DNA of 64,000 bases from Periplaneta americana. Lineage: Eukaryota > Arthropoda > Insecta > Blattodea > Blattidae. Where the stretch lies: the NCBI RefSeq assembly GCF_040183065.1, contig NW_027185565.1, positions 725,501-789,500 on the forward strand. Direction: 5' to 3'. A model generated the notes under the pieces. That model was not told the DNA's origin. It made no database searches and saw only the letters and a list, made by a program, of their open reading frames with translations. Shown here piece after piece: positions 11,030 to 23,671 of this stretch. Position 1 is the first letter of the stretch, and each line of letters begins with the position of its first letter. The position numbers were made by a program, and so were the translations under genes.

Positions 11030-12680
11030 CCTATGTTAGACGTTCTCGGTTTCGCTTTTTCTCTTTCCATGGGATCTTACTGTTTGTGAAGTCCTCGAGT
11101 ATTCTCTGCAATACTTCAACAGTAATCGGCAATCATATTTGCATCTCAACGTCCCTGGTAGCGTTGCTCTACCTCTTTTAGATCCTGTGGAACCTTTCAC
11201 CTTGCTCTTCGCTGAGGGCTCCTAAATTCGCAGGAAAGTAATCTATATGGTCCATTAGAAAGTGAAGCTTTAGGTTCATGTTACAACCGAGCACTTTGAA
11301 CTTGTCCAACATGTTTTCTACAATTTCATTGTACCATAGATCCTTTACGTTACCAAGAAATTTCTTCACAACTTCTTTGAATGCGTTCCATGCACTTTCT
11401 TATGTTTCTTTCATTATAAGTAGTGGTGAAATTGTGGTCCATCATCAGCTTTCGAATTTGTGGGCCATCAAATATTCACTCCCTGATTTCAGCGTGCGAC
11501 AGTGAAGAAGAGTTCGTACATAAGTATTGGAAGGAAGAAAGATTTTTGTCTAGTGCCTTGACAAACTGCTTCATAACGCCCAGTTTTATATGTAAGTTAG
11601 CAGGGGGAGTATTTATTTTCTTACGAGCATCGAGACTTACATTGTTAATATTTTTGTCTGCTGGCGTTAGTTGTTTTCTTTCAGGCCAGTATACAATGTT
11701 CCAATGTTTGTTCCTGGCCCTGCTATCCACTTGCACAGGAAGCACGGAAATTTTGTGTATCCTCCCTGTTGTCCCAATAGAACCTTCAGGTCACTGCATA
11801 TTTGCCACTCATTTTCATGATATTTAATTTTTTCGAGAACCAACCTTAATGTTTCATATGATTCCACTAGGACTGTAGAATGTGGAAATGGTATGGACGC
11901 TAATTTATTGCCGTTAAGAAGAAGTAATGCTTTAAGACTACTTTTCGAAGAATCAATAAAACCCTCCAACTTTTGGGCTCATATACCACCTCTCCCAAGT
12001 GTTTTAGTATATTTCTCATAACTGTACAATATACCATCTATCGTCTTGTGTTCAGTATTTCCGGAAAAGTTTTTCACGATTCCTGTACCACGAAACTGTA
12101 ACTCCAGGTGCCAACATGTTCTTCTCATGCAGTCTAGAGCCTATTAATTCACTTTTCTTTTTGGCGAGTCCTAATTCCCTTACCAAATCATTCAGCTCGG
12201 GTTGGATAATTTTTTTTTTGGTGAATTGTCAAATTTGTCTAGATCAGAAGACATCTTAGTATCTTCGTTCGGGGAACTGCTTTCAGATTCACTGTCATCC
12301 AAGTTTGCTGGTGGTGTAGGTACAGGTAAGCCCATGAGAAACAGGGCTCAAAGCTGATTGAAGATTTGGATACTTAATTGATTTCTTGTTTCCCTTGTTG
12401 TAACCAGTAACATTATACATACAAAAATAACGGTCATCATAGTGATTCCTCTGCTCACCCCATACCATTGGTATAGCATATGGCATTGCTTTCCGTTTTT
12501 CTGCATATCAGTAACGCAATCCTTCTACACAATTGTTACAGGCACTTTGAGGTGCAAATGATTTATCCATGTCACCAACTTTTACTTTGAAGTAACCAAA
12601 ATATAGCTTCTTTACAAACGAATGGGCTATATTTTACGAACTTTTCCATCGAACATATAACACCCACAAATATAGCAAAA
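11030..12680 (-). pseudogene. Uncharacterised arthropod transposase-like gene, multiply frameshifted
   Basis: Minus-strand frames give, in order, a Cys-rich start (FCYICGCYMF near 12650), a central block (MPYAIPMVWGEQRNHYDDRY, 12430-12486), then FIDSSKSSLKALLLLNGNKL near 11910-11965, CSDLKVLLGQQGGYTKFPCF near 11740-11800, LHIKLGVMKQFVKALDKN near 11560-11610 and LGALSEEQGERFH near 11180-11230, with a tail to about 11030. The order and spacing match a widespread family in arthropods and Hydra that I know only as uncharacterised proteins. The FIDSS aspartate, the CSDLKV aspartate and the SEEQGE acidic patch could form an RNase-H-like DDE triad; that is inference. Several frameshifts and stops make it dead. 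Confidence 0.65.
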
Positions 12681-14025
12681 CTTCTAAGGATTTTGTATAC
12701 ACTGTCTCCTACGCAATCCTGATGTACTCGCCATATTCAGTTTTTAAAATCACGCTTTTGCACTACGATTCTAAGGACTCCACTGTAACAAAATTCACAC
12801 GTGTTCACAAAAGTAAGCCAGCTGCTCAACTGACAAGATTTAAGAACTGTATATTAGAGTTTTCTGTAAAGAACAACTTCCCGGCAAAGTGAGAAAGGGG
12901 ATGGGGTGATAGGGCATGGGATGATGAAACATCATTCTGAGATAAATATTAGAACAAAAATATTCCGTTGTGGAAATTTAGTGCCATCAGCTAGGGGGCA
13001 CCTCGGCTTAATGTATAGTGAATACTGCGCGGCAATAAATATCGAAAAATTGAAATTTCGACAAAACTAGACGTGATACATAAAAAATTAAATCATTTTC
13101 GGACTCAGGGCATCGATTTCCATACAAATTACCAACTTTCTATTTTACCGCAGAACAGATGTTCCCTACTGTTATCCATTGTCCTCAGTTATTCATTACA
13201 AAAATTACTAATTGAAATGATTGTTATCATTATTAATGACTAAAATTAATTATTCATTGAGATGACAATAATATCAATAGCTAAAATCAATTAAAATTGG
13301 CTAGTCCGACAATATTTACCTTACTTAAAGATCAAAACATAAGTGCGTAATTGGTGAAATATCCTCTACATATTGCAAATAAAAATCTTGTGTGATTATT
13401 AAAACTATTAAATTTAATTGTGATTCCAGGTTTAGAAAATTTCGTTGGACCTGTGTAAATATCGCCACTACAACCAGTGCCAGCGTTTGTGGCGCTTGTC
13501 CTTGAGTAAAAAGATAGTCAGTGAGCGCTTGTTGCCAGTATAATTGAGGACGGTAATACCCAACACGTCATGTAAGCAATCTGCCAATCACAGTTGTCAG
13601 TCTTATTGACCACTGATTGCGTCAAAGGCAAGACACTCGCACTTTGCGTTTCTCGGATGTGTCTTTGAGTACACTGTCTAGTCAGTGGCATCTGTTACCA
13701 CTTCGGCTGAGAGTGGTACCATCTCCTAAACAGATGTAACGTCAACAATCTGCCAATCACAGTTGTCAGCTGCCATGCCCACAGACTGTGGCAAAGATAA
13801 GTTATTCGCTTTCAACCTTCCCAGTACTTATTTCACGTGCCAGAAACGGTGGCTTTAGTTGTATCACAGTTACATAAGCAGCAACAACCACCTCAAGAAC
13901 CACAAGTTTGAACCAGTGAGGAGTCGCATGTAAAGTATTCACGGTAGACAAAGGAGCTATCACAATATCAACTATTTATCTGAAAAAAATGAGAAAAAGT
14001 TTAGATCAGGAAAAACAAAGAAAAG

Positions 14026-14356
14026 ATGGAGCTCGCAAGAAGTTGTTCGAAAAACAACAAAACCCACAGAAAAACTCAGTCCAAGAAGCACTGCTTGAGT
14101 TCGTCCAGTGATGAAGAATCCGATGTGGAAATGCAATTAATTAACTCTAGTAACTCGGAATATGGAGAAAATTATAATGATGGAGGGTGCTTGTTTTGCA
14201 CTGGATTTTTTTCAGAACACAACAGGGCCCAGAGGGGAGAAATAGACTCAGTATTCAAAATGTCGTCGTTGGGCACACGAAGACTGCGGCTCTGATGAAG
14301 AACTATTTATTTGTCCAACTTGCTCACTACAGCGAAATAAGAATTGTGTCAATTAA
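14026..14356 (+). pseudogene. pogo-like transposase C-terminus (PHD-like zinc finger)
   Basis: A Ser/Asp/Glu-rich linker is followed by GGCLFCTGFFSEHN. After a shift of frame come SKCRRWAHEDCGSDEEL and FICPTCSLQRNKNC, ending at a stop at 14354-14356. The C-x2-C ... C-x2-C-W-H-x2-C ... C-x2-C pattern is the small zinc finger found at the C-terminus of many jerky/pogo-type DDE transposases. One in-frame stop and one frameshift are present. The HTH and DDE domains are missing upstream. Confidence 0.65.
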
Positions 14357-15829
14357 AGGGGTCGCAAAATAAGTGTAGTCAACTTAAATTTAAAATATGG
14401 AGATCGAAGTTCAATATTCCACCATTTTTTCTTTCTCTAGTAAAATATTGACGTTAGCAATAGTAGCCTAATTAAGATTAGTTCATTCATGTCCGATTTG
14501 ACCGACATTTCGTAAACCATCTTAATTTCACTTGGAAAGATTTCAAATAAACAACAGAATTTCTATTGAGAGGAGGTAGACCACTGTTGCACTGATCACT
14601 TCAATTTTAAAATGTTGCTGAGTTTATTAAAGTATCTACATGATTTAACAATGTTATATATTGCTTCAATTTTCACCCAATGATAATATTTTTTTCCATG
14701 TTCAAAAATAAATTTAAATATCACGCGTATCTCTTATTTGGAAACTCTTTCCAAAACATCATTATTTCCCACTTTTATTTCTTTTTATGATTTAAAATAA
14801 TAATAGAAACTGACTAAAATTTGTATTGTCAATTCTAAAAACAGACGAAATGCTGTATGTATTCCACTCATTCAGATCAAAAATGTCTATTCCCATCCTC
14901 ATTTATAAGCAGTTAAAGAAAGTGTCTCTTATTTGGGTACTTTAAATTATTGTTTATGTAAGTCTATGAAATTACTACTTTGCGATATATTTTCTAATGG
15001 AGTGTTTTTCCGTTTAATTCTACTCATTTTTGATGTGTTGAAGGAAAGTACTCTACTGATTTCAAGAGAATTGAATGCAACAAAGAAGTCAAATAAAAGT
15101 CACTGTTGGCATATAAATTCTGTTATCCTTTAATCAAAATTGAAGCCTTTATCTGAATATCAGACAAAAGAATTATTTATCGGTGTTGTGAGACATCATG
15201 GAAAACACAGGTATGTTCAGAGATTCCTCAGGCAGGCGACGTGAATTAAGTGGACAGCACGTAACATATCATTCGTGTTGGACGCTTGATTTACGCTGTC
15301 TTTCTAGAAGGAGTATCAACGATGATTACTAAAAATCTACTGGTGAACTTCGTTCATTGTAAATCGAAAACCTGCATTTGAAAATGCTTTATTTTGTAGT
15401 GAGAATAGAACATGTGCAGTAAGAAATATAATTTTACATTCAATAGTCTGTTTGGAAGAAGCCTATTCTAATAATAATTAGCTTTTTACGATTTTTAGGG
15501 AGGTGTTACGGTGGAAATGAATGAGAAATTTGTCTGTTCTACATTGTGATGGTAATATATTTTTTTTATTCCAATCACCCTAGATCTATCTCATGATATT
15601 TACAATTTCATGTGACTTGTATGCGATTTATGCGTTCTCATGTGCTTCAATAGCCACATTTCTGGTGTACGATGTTGTCTCAGTCTATTTCTCGTTTCTT
15701 TTTTTTATTATACAATTGTGGTTTATAGAATAGTGTTGGTTTGTAGGTTAGTGAATTGAGTGCTGAAGAAAAACCCGAAAAATCATGTTTTCCATTAAAA
15801 TATAGTGTTTATTCTCTGGATTTTTATGT

Positions 15830-18800
15830 ATTCTACTGAATGTGAATATAAGACTAAAACATGAATTTCTAAGCAACAGCTAATAAATGAAATCGACCAT
15901 GAATTCTCTATGATATTTACTAGTTCACGTGGCGCTGGATAGTGCAATCTTAGCGTTATCGTGGATTTTAATAACTTTTCTTCTGTAGGAATATATTCTC
16001 GTTATAGAATTCTGTGAATAGAAATCTTTTCAAAATATTCCAGTATGCAATGTTTACACACTTCTTTCTGTTCCAGTCACGGTCACTTTTCGTTCTGTTA
16101 ATATAATGATAATGATTGAAGGGATAATAGGCGTACAGGAAAGTTGACATGAAGAGTGAGTGGAACAGAGTGAAATATCAAATCCAAGTGTGTTTCTGTT
16201 TATAATTTGAGTTATTGTTCGAAAGTCGGGGCTTCTGAATTATTTAAACGAAGGGAAAGTTAGGTAAGTAATGTAACACCTCATGGATGAAATAAAGTTT
16301 TCTCAGATTCCTGGGACAGGCGACCGGAATTAAATATAGGCTATTACACGTTAGAGATGACCCTTAGGATAGATTATGATTTCCGTTGCCTTTCCAGATG
16401 AAATATCAAACTTGAATACTGGAAACGTATGGGTGAATTTTGCAATGGGATTCGATTTGCCTGCAATTGAAACTGCCTAATTATGTAAATTAAATAGAAC
16501 ATGTGCAATAAAAGTGAAATTTTTATTCCTTTACTCTACGTGGAACAAATTAATTTATTATTAATTACTTTTTCCCCCACTTGTTCATAATTACTATTGT
16601 GTTTCAAATCACAGTGGTGACATTCTTCATTCCAATGACATTGCACAAATTCTATGTCATTTAGAAATCCAAGTGACATATTTGCTATATATATTCGTTT
16701 TCGTGCGCTTTAATAGGTACATTTGTGTGTATCGATTTCTCTTAGGCCAACTATTTGTTTCAGCACTATATAAATATAGTGCGATTGAATTGTTTTCCGT
16801 TTATTTCTGTTCTTATTATGATTGTGCCTTATAGAATAGCACTTGTTTGTTGGCAAGTAGGTTTGAGTGCGGGAGAAAAAAATATCAAATCCTATCTTTC
16901 CGTTTTTTTTAATAATTTCGTCGCCGCAAACTGAGGCTTATTGTGTTGAGACCCACAACGCTACTGAACAAAAGCACACTTTGCAGGACTGCCCCGTTTA
17001 CTGGGTTAGTTTACCCTAGGGCCATTGCGAGACACCACACACTGATACAATGGACAGACAAGCAGTTCCCGCAAGACGATTCACAATAAATCCCCCTGAC
17101 TTCACGACTTGGAATCTAACTCGGCTCACCTTGATTAGGAGTCTTGAACGCTACCTCAAGACCAAGGAAGCGTACATGTTAATCTGTTAATAAATTCGTC
17201 TTTCTCATGGAAATTTGAGGAATTATTATAGTCAATACATTTAAATAGTATGATTTCTACTCAATGAGAATATATATTATATGAATAAAACGTCATATTA
17301 TGAGCCTCTACCACTTCGAATTTAACTGAGATTTCTTAGGCCGACGAATGGAATGAAATGCAAAATACGTAACCTATCAATAGTTTGTAAAGCGCTTGTA
17401 ATTATCGTTATATTCCCAGATGGAATGGCAGCAACGAATATTGCAAATATAATGGTAAAGTTAATGCTTTTTAAGTCCCTACTTCTGTATTTGAAACTGC
17501 TTAGATATATTACGAAAATAGTTTTTGTGTTGTAAGCAATGGAATTTTTATGAAATTTGCCTTTTTGGAAGAAGTAAGCTTAATTTGTATGAACTTTATG
17601 CTTCGTGATGAAAGACATTGCATAGCATAAAATATGACACAATATTAATTGTCCGTTTTGCTTACGATACAGACAAGCCTTATTAAAATAATTTACTATG
17701 CATTCAGTTGTGAAGAGCAGTGACAGATTTATTGTTAAAGAAATTCAAGTTCCTAGACTTAATATCACGTCTAACGTGAACTAGCTCATTACGTTGGCAA
17801 ACTGAGCTTTCCCTTATTTAGGGAGGCCTTTGCCCTCCATGGTACGCAATAGGCTATTTTATTTACGCTTATCTCTATAATATTTACAAGCGGGAACAGG
17901 TGAGATGTGTGTATGTATTATGCGTTGCCTTATGGTTAAATGGTTACATTAATGTAGGAAGATTTCGTCGTAGGAATCTATCAATTGACATCTTTGTGAA
18001 ATATTACGTTATGCAATGTTTTCCTGCTCTCTTCTGGTCATGTTTTGACATGATAAAAGACATTATCCTACTATAACAGGAGAACTAAATGCAACGAGAA
18101 TCTCGAACCAACGTAACGTTTCGTTCGTAATTTGTGTTCTGTCAGTAAAATTCGAGCCTTCTGACTAAATGTAAGCGAAAGAAGACTAAATCAGTATTAC
18201 GAGACATCATGAAACCAATGAAGTATTACGGAAATTCCACGGGCAGGCAACGGGAATTACGTAGACAACACGTAATATATAGTTCGTTTGGTACACGTGA
18301 TTTTTTCGTCTTTCCGGATGAAATATCGACGATGAATTCTTTAAATTACTGGCGAAATGCATGAATTTTGTGACCAAAACCTGCATTTGAAACTGCGTAA
18401 CTATTGTATGTACAATGCAGTAAGACCAGAAAATTAATACATTAACCTATTTGGGGGATATCAATGTTGATATAATTTGGAGTTATGCGGCCTGTTGAAC
18501 GGTGTAGCGTAGCTATGAATGACCCAAATTCACTTGTGTATTTCACGTCGAGGTGATTATATTTCTGTAGTCGTGTCGCTGTTATTTCCGGCGTGACTTC
18601 TTCTCTCTGCTTACGTCTTAGGAAGTGAAAGCTCTATAAATTCCAGGAAGGTAGTATCGCGCGCCATTTTTGTTCTTTCGTTGCCGAGCTACTAGACGAG
18701 GAATCTACCTGACACACTGTTAAACATTATCATGATTTATGATAATAAATCAAACACACTGTAATTGAGCAAATAATTGAGTGACAAATAACGTCCTCGT

Positions 18801-20365
18801 TTCTTGTCTGCGAACGCGGACGAAAAAGCCAAATAGGCGGGCGATTATAATAAGTATATATCGATCAGCAGCGAATGACAAGACGCACTGGTTTAATGTA
18901 GCCGACCTGAAACGTGATTGGCTGGCGGAAATAAGATCGACGGGAATTTAACACCACTTATTCTGCAAATATTCTACGAGAATTTCAAAATCATGTAACA
19001 TGTTTAAGATATATTTGTTGTCGTGTGCAATAATAGCTACATTTAAGGACGAAGATTTCGTCTTACACCAAATGTTTGAGCTCTTTAGAAATATGTTAGG
19101 ATACAATGGTTTCCCGTTCTTTCTGTTCATAATTACTATATAATAGCCCTGGTTTGTTGGAAAAGTTAACTGAGTGAAGTAGAAAATCGAATTCAATATG
19201 TGTTTCTGGTACCATTTTTAGTAAATCGACTGAAATTTGAAGAAGTCTTCTGAATATGAATGTATATGTGACTTTATCATTATTTTGAGACAACATGTAA
19301 CACACGAATTTTAATTGATATTGCTCTGGTGGACGACAGGAATTAAATGTAAATTATGCACTGTATAGTGCGTTTGAAGTTTTAAATTTCATTGTCTCTG
19401 ATGATGAAAAGTCAGTGATGTATGTATATTGCAATTATTCTGGTGAAATTCATGGATTTTTAACGTCCATATATTTATGTTAAATCTGAGTAGGTATCTT
19501 CTTTATGTAAGTCTATGAAAATACTACTTTGTGATAAGATATCTAATGGAGTGCTTCTGTTCATTTTATGATGTGTTGAGGGAAAGTACTCTACGGATTT
19601 GAAGAGAATTGGATGCAACAAAGAATTCAAATAAAAGTGACTATTGTTATATAAATTCAGTTTCTTTTAATTAATATTGAAGCCTTTGTCTGAATACCAG
19701 ATAAAAGAATTATTAATCGCTGTTGCGAGACATCATGGAAAACACAGGTATGTTCAGAGATTCCTCAGGCAGGCGACGTGAATTAAGTGGACAGCACGTA
19801 ACATATCATTCGTGTTGGACGCTTGATTTACGCTGTCTTTCTAGAAGGAATATTAACGATGAGTACTAAAAATCTGCTGGTGAACTTCTAGCATTGTAAG
19901 TCGAAAACCTGCATTTGAAAATGCTTTATTATATAGTCAGAAGAGAACATGTGCAATAAGAAATATAATTTTACATTCAATAGTCTGTTTGGAAGAAGCC
20001 TATTTTAATATTAATTAGTTTTTTACGGTCTTTGAAGGAGGTGTTACGGTGGAAATGAATGACAAATTTGTCTGTTCTACATTGTGGTGGTAATATTTTT
20101 TTTATTCCAATCGCTCTACATGTATCTCATGTTATTTACAATTTCATGTGACCTGTATGCGATTTATGCGTTCTCGTGTGCTTCAATAGCTACAATTGTG
20201 GTGTAAGTTGTTGCCTCATTCTTTTTCTCGTTCTTCTTTTTTATTATAATATAGTGGGTTATAGAATAGTGTTGGTTTGTGGGTTAGTGAATTGAGTGCT
20301 GAAGAAAACCCGAAAAATCATGTCTTCCATTAAAAATATAGTGTTTCTTCTCTGGATTTTGATGC
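15830..20365 (+). repeat. Higher-order tandem repeat, copy 2 (uninterrupted, 4536 bp)
   Basis: The only full copy without insertions, so the best reference for the unit. Monomer anchors (CAGGCGAC-GGAATTA-like) occur at 16317, 17341, 18244, 19331 and 19770, and next in copy 3 at 20855, giving intervals of about 1024, 903, 1087, 439 and 1085 bp. Between anchors the monomers share blocks such as CCAGATGAAATATC and CCTGCATTTGAAACTGC. No gene is recognised. Confidence 0.9.
16943..17174 (-). mobile_element. tRNA-derived SINE relic within repeat unit (copy 2)
   Basis: Same position and orientation as the relic at 1115-1346; the B-box region is degraded (GGAATCTAACTCGG on plus). Confidence 0.5.
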
Positions 20366-21480
20366 ATTCTACAGAATGTAAATATAAGACTAATGCATGA
20401 ATTTCTAAACAACATCTAAAAAATGAAATCGACTATGGATTCTCTATGATATTTACTTGTTCGCGTGGCGATGGATAGTGCAATCTAAGCGTTATCGTGG
20501 GTTTTAATAACTTTTCTTCTGTAGGAATATATTTCCGTTATAGAGTTCTGTGAATAGAAATCTTTTTAATATATTCCAGTATGCAAAGTTTACACACTTC
20601 TTTCTGTTCCAGTCAAGGTCACTTTTCGTTTTGTTAATATAATGATAATGATTGAAGAGATAGTAGGCCTACTGGAAAGTTGACACGAGAAGTGAGTCGA
20701 ACAGAAGAAAATATCAAATCCAAGTGTGTTTCTGTTTATAAATTTAGTTGTTTGGTCGAAAGTCGGGGCTTCTGAATTGTTTAAACGAAGGGAAAGCTAG
20801 GTAAGTAATGTAACACCACGTGGATGAAATAAAGTTTTACTGACATTTCTGGGACAGGCGACCGGAATTAAATATAGCCCATTACACGTTAGATATGATC
20901 CATAAGATAGATTATGATTTCCTTTGCCTTTCCAGATGAAATATCATCCATGAATACTGGGAACGTATGGGTGAATTTTGCAATGGGATTCGATTTGCCT
21001 GAAATTGAAACTGCCTAATTATGAAAATTAAATAGAACATATGCAATAAAAATGAAATTTCCATTTTTTTATTCTACTTGCAAAAATTGAAATTATTATT
21101 AATTACCTTTATCCGATTTCTTCATAACTATTATCGTGTTTTACATCACAGTGGTAACATTTTTCATTCCAATCACACTACACAAATTCTATGTCATATA
21201 GAAATCAAAGTGACATATTTGCTATACATGCGTTTTCTTGTGCTTTAATGGCTACATATCTGGGTATCGATTTCTCTTAGGCCAACTATTTGTTTGAGCA
21301 CTTTCTAAATATATTGCGATGGAATTGCTTTCCGTTTCTCTCTATTCACATTATCATTGTGGGTTATAAATTGGCACTTGTTTGTTGGCAAGTAGGTTTG
21401 AGTGCGGCAGAAAAAATACCAAATCTTGTCTTTCCGACTCTTTTTTTACTAATTTCGTCGCCGCAACCTGAGGTTTATTG

Positions 21481-21711
21481 TGTCTAGACCCACAACGCTG
21501 CTGAACAAAAGCACACTTTGCTGGACTCCCCCGTTTACTGTGTTAGTTTACCCGAGGGCCATTGCGAGACACCACACACTGATACAATGGACAGACAAAC
21601 AGTCCCAGCAAGACGATCCAAAATAAATCCCCCTGACTTCACGACTTGGAGTCTAACTCGGGTCACCATGATCAGGAGTCTAGAACGCTACCTCAAGACC
21701 AAGGTAGCGTA
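21481..21711 (-). mobile_element. tRNA-derived SINE relic within repeat unit (copy 3)
   Basis: Homologous to the relic in copy 1; A-box-like region retained near 21690-21711 on the minus strand. Confidence 0.5.
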
Positions 21712-23427
21712 CATGTTATTCTGTTGATAAATTCGGTTTTCTCATGGAAATTTGGGGAATTGTTATAGTCATTACATTTAAATTGTATGAAATCTACTCA
21801 ATGAGAATATATATTGTATGAATAAAACGTCATATTATGAGCCTCTACCACTTCGAATTTAGCTGAGATTTCTAAGGCCGACGAATGGAATGAAATGCAA
21901 AATACGTACCTATCAATAGTTTGTAAAGAGCTTGTAATTTTCGTTATATCCCTAGATGGAATGGCAGCAACGAAAATTGCAAATATAATGATGAAGTTAA
22001 TGCTTTTTAAGTCCCTACTGCTGTATTTGAAACTGCTTAGATGTATTCAGAAGCTTGTTTTTGTGCTGTAAGCAATGGAATTTTATGAAATTTGCCTATT
22101 TAGGAAGAAGTAAGCTTAATTTGTATGAACTTTATGCTTCGTGATGAAAGACGTTGCATAGCATAAAATATGACACAATATTAATTGTCCGCCTTGCTTA
22201 CGATACAAAAAAAAAATCTCATGAAAATAATTTACTATGCATTCAGTTGTGAAGAGGAGTGAGAGATTTATTGTTAAAGAAATTCAAGTTCCTGGACTTA
22301 AATATCACGTTTAACGTGTCTAGCTCATCACGTTGTCAAATTGAGCTTTCCCTTATTTAGGGAGGCTTTTCCCTCCATGGGACACGATATGCTAACTTTA
22401 TCTTAGCTTATCTCTATAATATTTACAAGCGGAAACAGGTGAGAGGTGTGTATGTATTATGCGTTGCCTTATGTTTTAATGGTTATATTTATGTAGGAAG
22501 ATTTCGTCGTAGGAATCTATCAATTAACATCTTTGTGAAATATTACGTTATGCAATGTTTTCCTGCTCCTTTCTGGTCATGTTTTGATATGTTAAAAGAC
22601 ATTATTCTACTGTAACAGGAGAACTAAATGCAACGAGAATCTCGAACCAACGTGACGTTTCGTAATATATAATTCGTTTGGTACACGTGATTTTTTCGTC
22701 CTTCCGGATGAAATATCGACGATGAATACTTTAAATTACTGGTGAAGTCCATGAATTTTATGACCATAACCCAGCATTTGAGACTGCGTAAATATTTTAT
22801 GTACAAAAAGTAGGTCGTGTTCAGTAAGACGAGAAAATGAATACATTAACCTATTTGGGGGATATCAATGTTGATATAATTTGGAATTATGCGGCCTGTT
22901 GAACGGTGTAGCGTAGGTATGAATGACCCAAATTCACTTGTGTATTTCATGTCGCGGTGATTAAATTTCTATAGTCGTGTCGCTGTTATTTCCGGCGTGA
23001 CTCCGTCTCTTTGTTTACGTCTTAGGAGGTGAAAGCTCTATAACGTCCAGGTAGGTAGTATCGCTCGCCATTTTTGTTGTTTCGTTGCCGAGCTACCAGA
23101 CGAGGAATCTACCTGACACACTATTAAACATTATCATGTCGTAGCTCCTATGAGAATATATCAAACACACTGTAATTGAGCAAATAATTGATTGGCAATA
23201 ACGTCCTCGTTTCTTGTCTGCGAACGCGGACGAAAGAGCCAAATTGTCGGGCGATTATAATAAGTATTTATCTATCAGCAGCGAATGACAAGACGCACTC
23301 ATTTAAATGTAGCCGACCTGAAACGTGATTGGCTGGCGGAAATAAGATCGACGGGACTTTAATACCATTTATTTGCAAAGATTCTTCGAGATTTTCAAAA
23401 TCATGTAACATGTGTAAGATATATTTG

Positions 23428-23671
23428 ATGGGCTTAGAACAAAAAGCAGGTGAGTGAAATTATTAAAAAATGAGGTAAGTGCGTGTTGTTATAGCCCGAA
23501 AGTTTGTTTGTTTGGGATAAATTCAGGTAAGTGGTCACACTGTGCAGTGCTGCTATATGGGCACCATTTCACCAAACTAGTGTACAATATTTCATTGAAT
23601 GTAGAACTTTAGCTGTAATTTCCTCAAAACTAGGTTTCAGTCACTTACCTGCTTTTTGTTCTAAGCCCCTC
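23428..23671. mobile_element. 244-bp MITE (copy 3)
   Basis: Long inverted termini: GGGCTTAGAACAAAAAGCAG on the left is matched by the complement of GCTTTTTGTTCTAAGCCCC on the right, continuing through GGTAAGTGA-like sequence. A 5-bp duplication ATTTG lies at 23423-23427 and 23672-23676. Units 1, 2 and 5 have the empty site. No coding sequence. Confidence 0.85.

Larger units (their letters stand above)
10081..14947 (+). mobile_element. pogo/Tc1-like TA-target element, decayed, with nested gene
   Basis: Absent from the other units. TA is duplicated at 10079-10080 and 14948-14949. Both termini contain the inverted block GTACCCAAATAAGAGACA; the outermost 7 to 9 bases are less similar. Further copies of AATAAGAGA-type sequence, in both orientations, lie at about 10390, 10453, 10475, 10490 and 14729, a likely subterminal binding-site cluster. 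A pogo-type zinc-finger C-terminus (14026-14356, plus) supports a Tc1/mariner/pogo assignment. A different transposase-like pseudogene lies on the minus strand at 11030-12680. The stretches 10520-11020 and 12690-14020 hold no recognisable gene. Confidence 0.7.
1..15829 (+). repeat. Higher-order tandem repeat, copy 1 (interrupted)
   Basis: First of five direct copies of a unit of about 4.5 kb. Host-unit sequence occupies about 1-1859, 2198-2940, 8702-8941, 9202-10080 and 14948-15829; the rest is inserted elements. Removing the insertions leaves about 4.58 kb, matching the uninterrupted copy 2. Position 1 aligns with the starts of the other copies (ATTCTACTGAAT-like). No coding capacity is evident. 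Short ORFs such as those near 924-1121 and 9583-9837 are not consistently kept open among copies. Confidence 0.85.
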
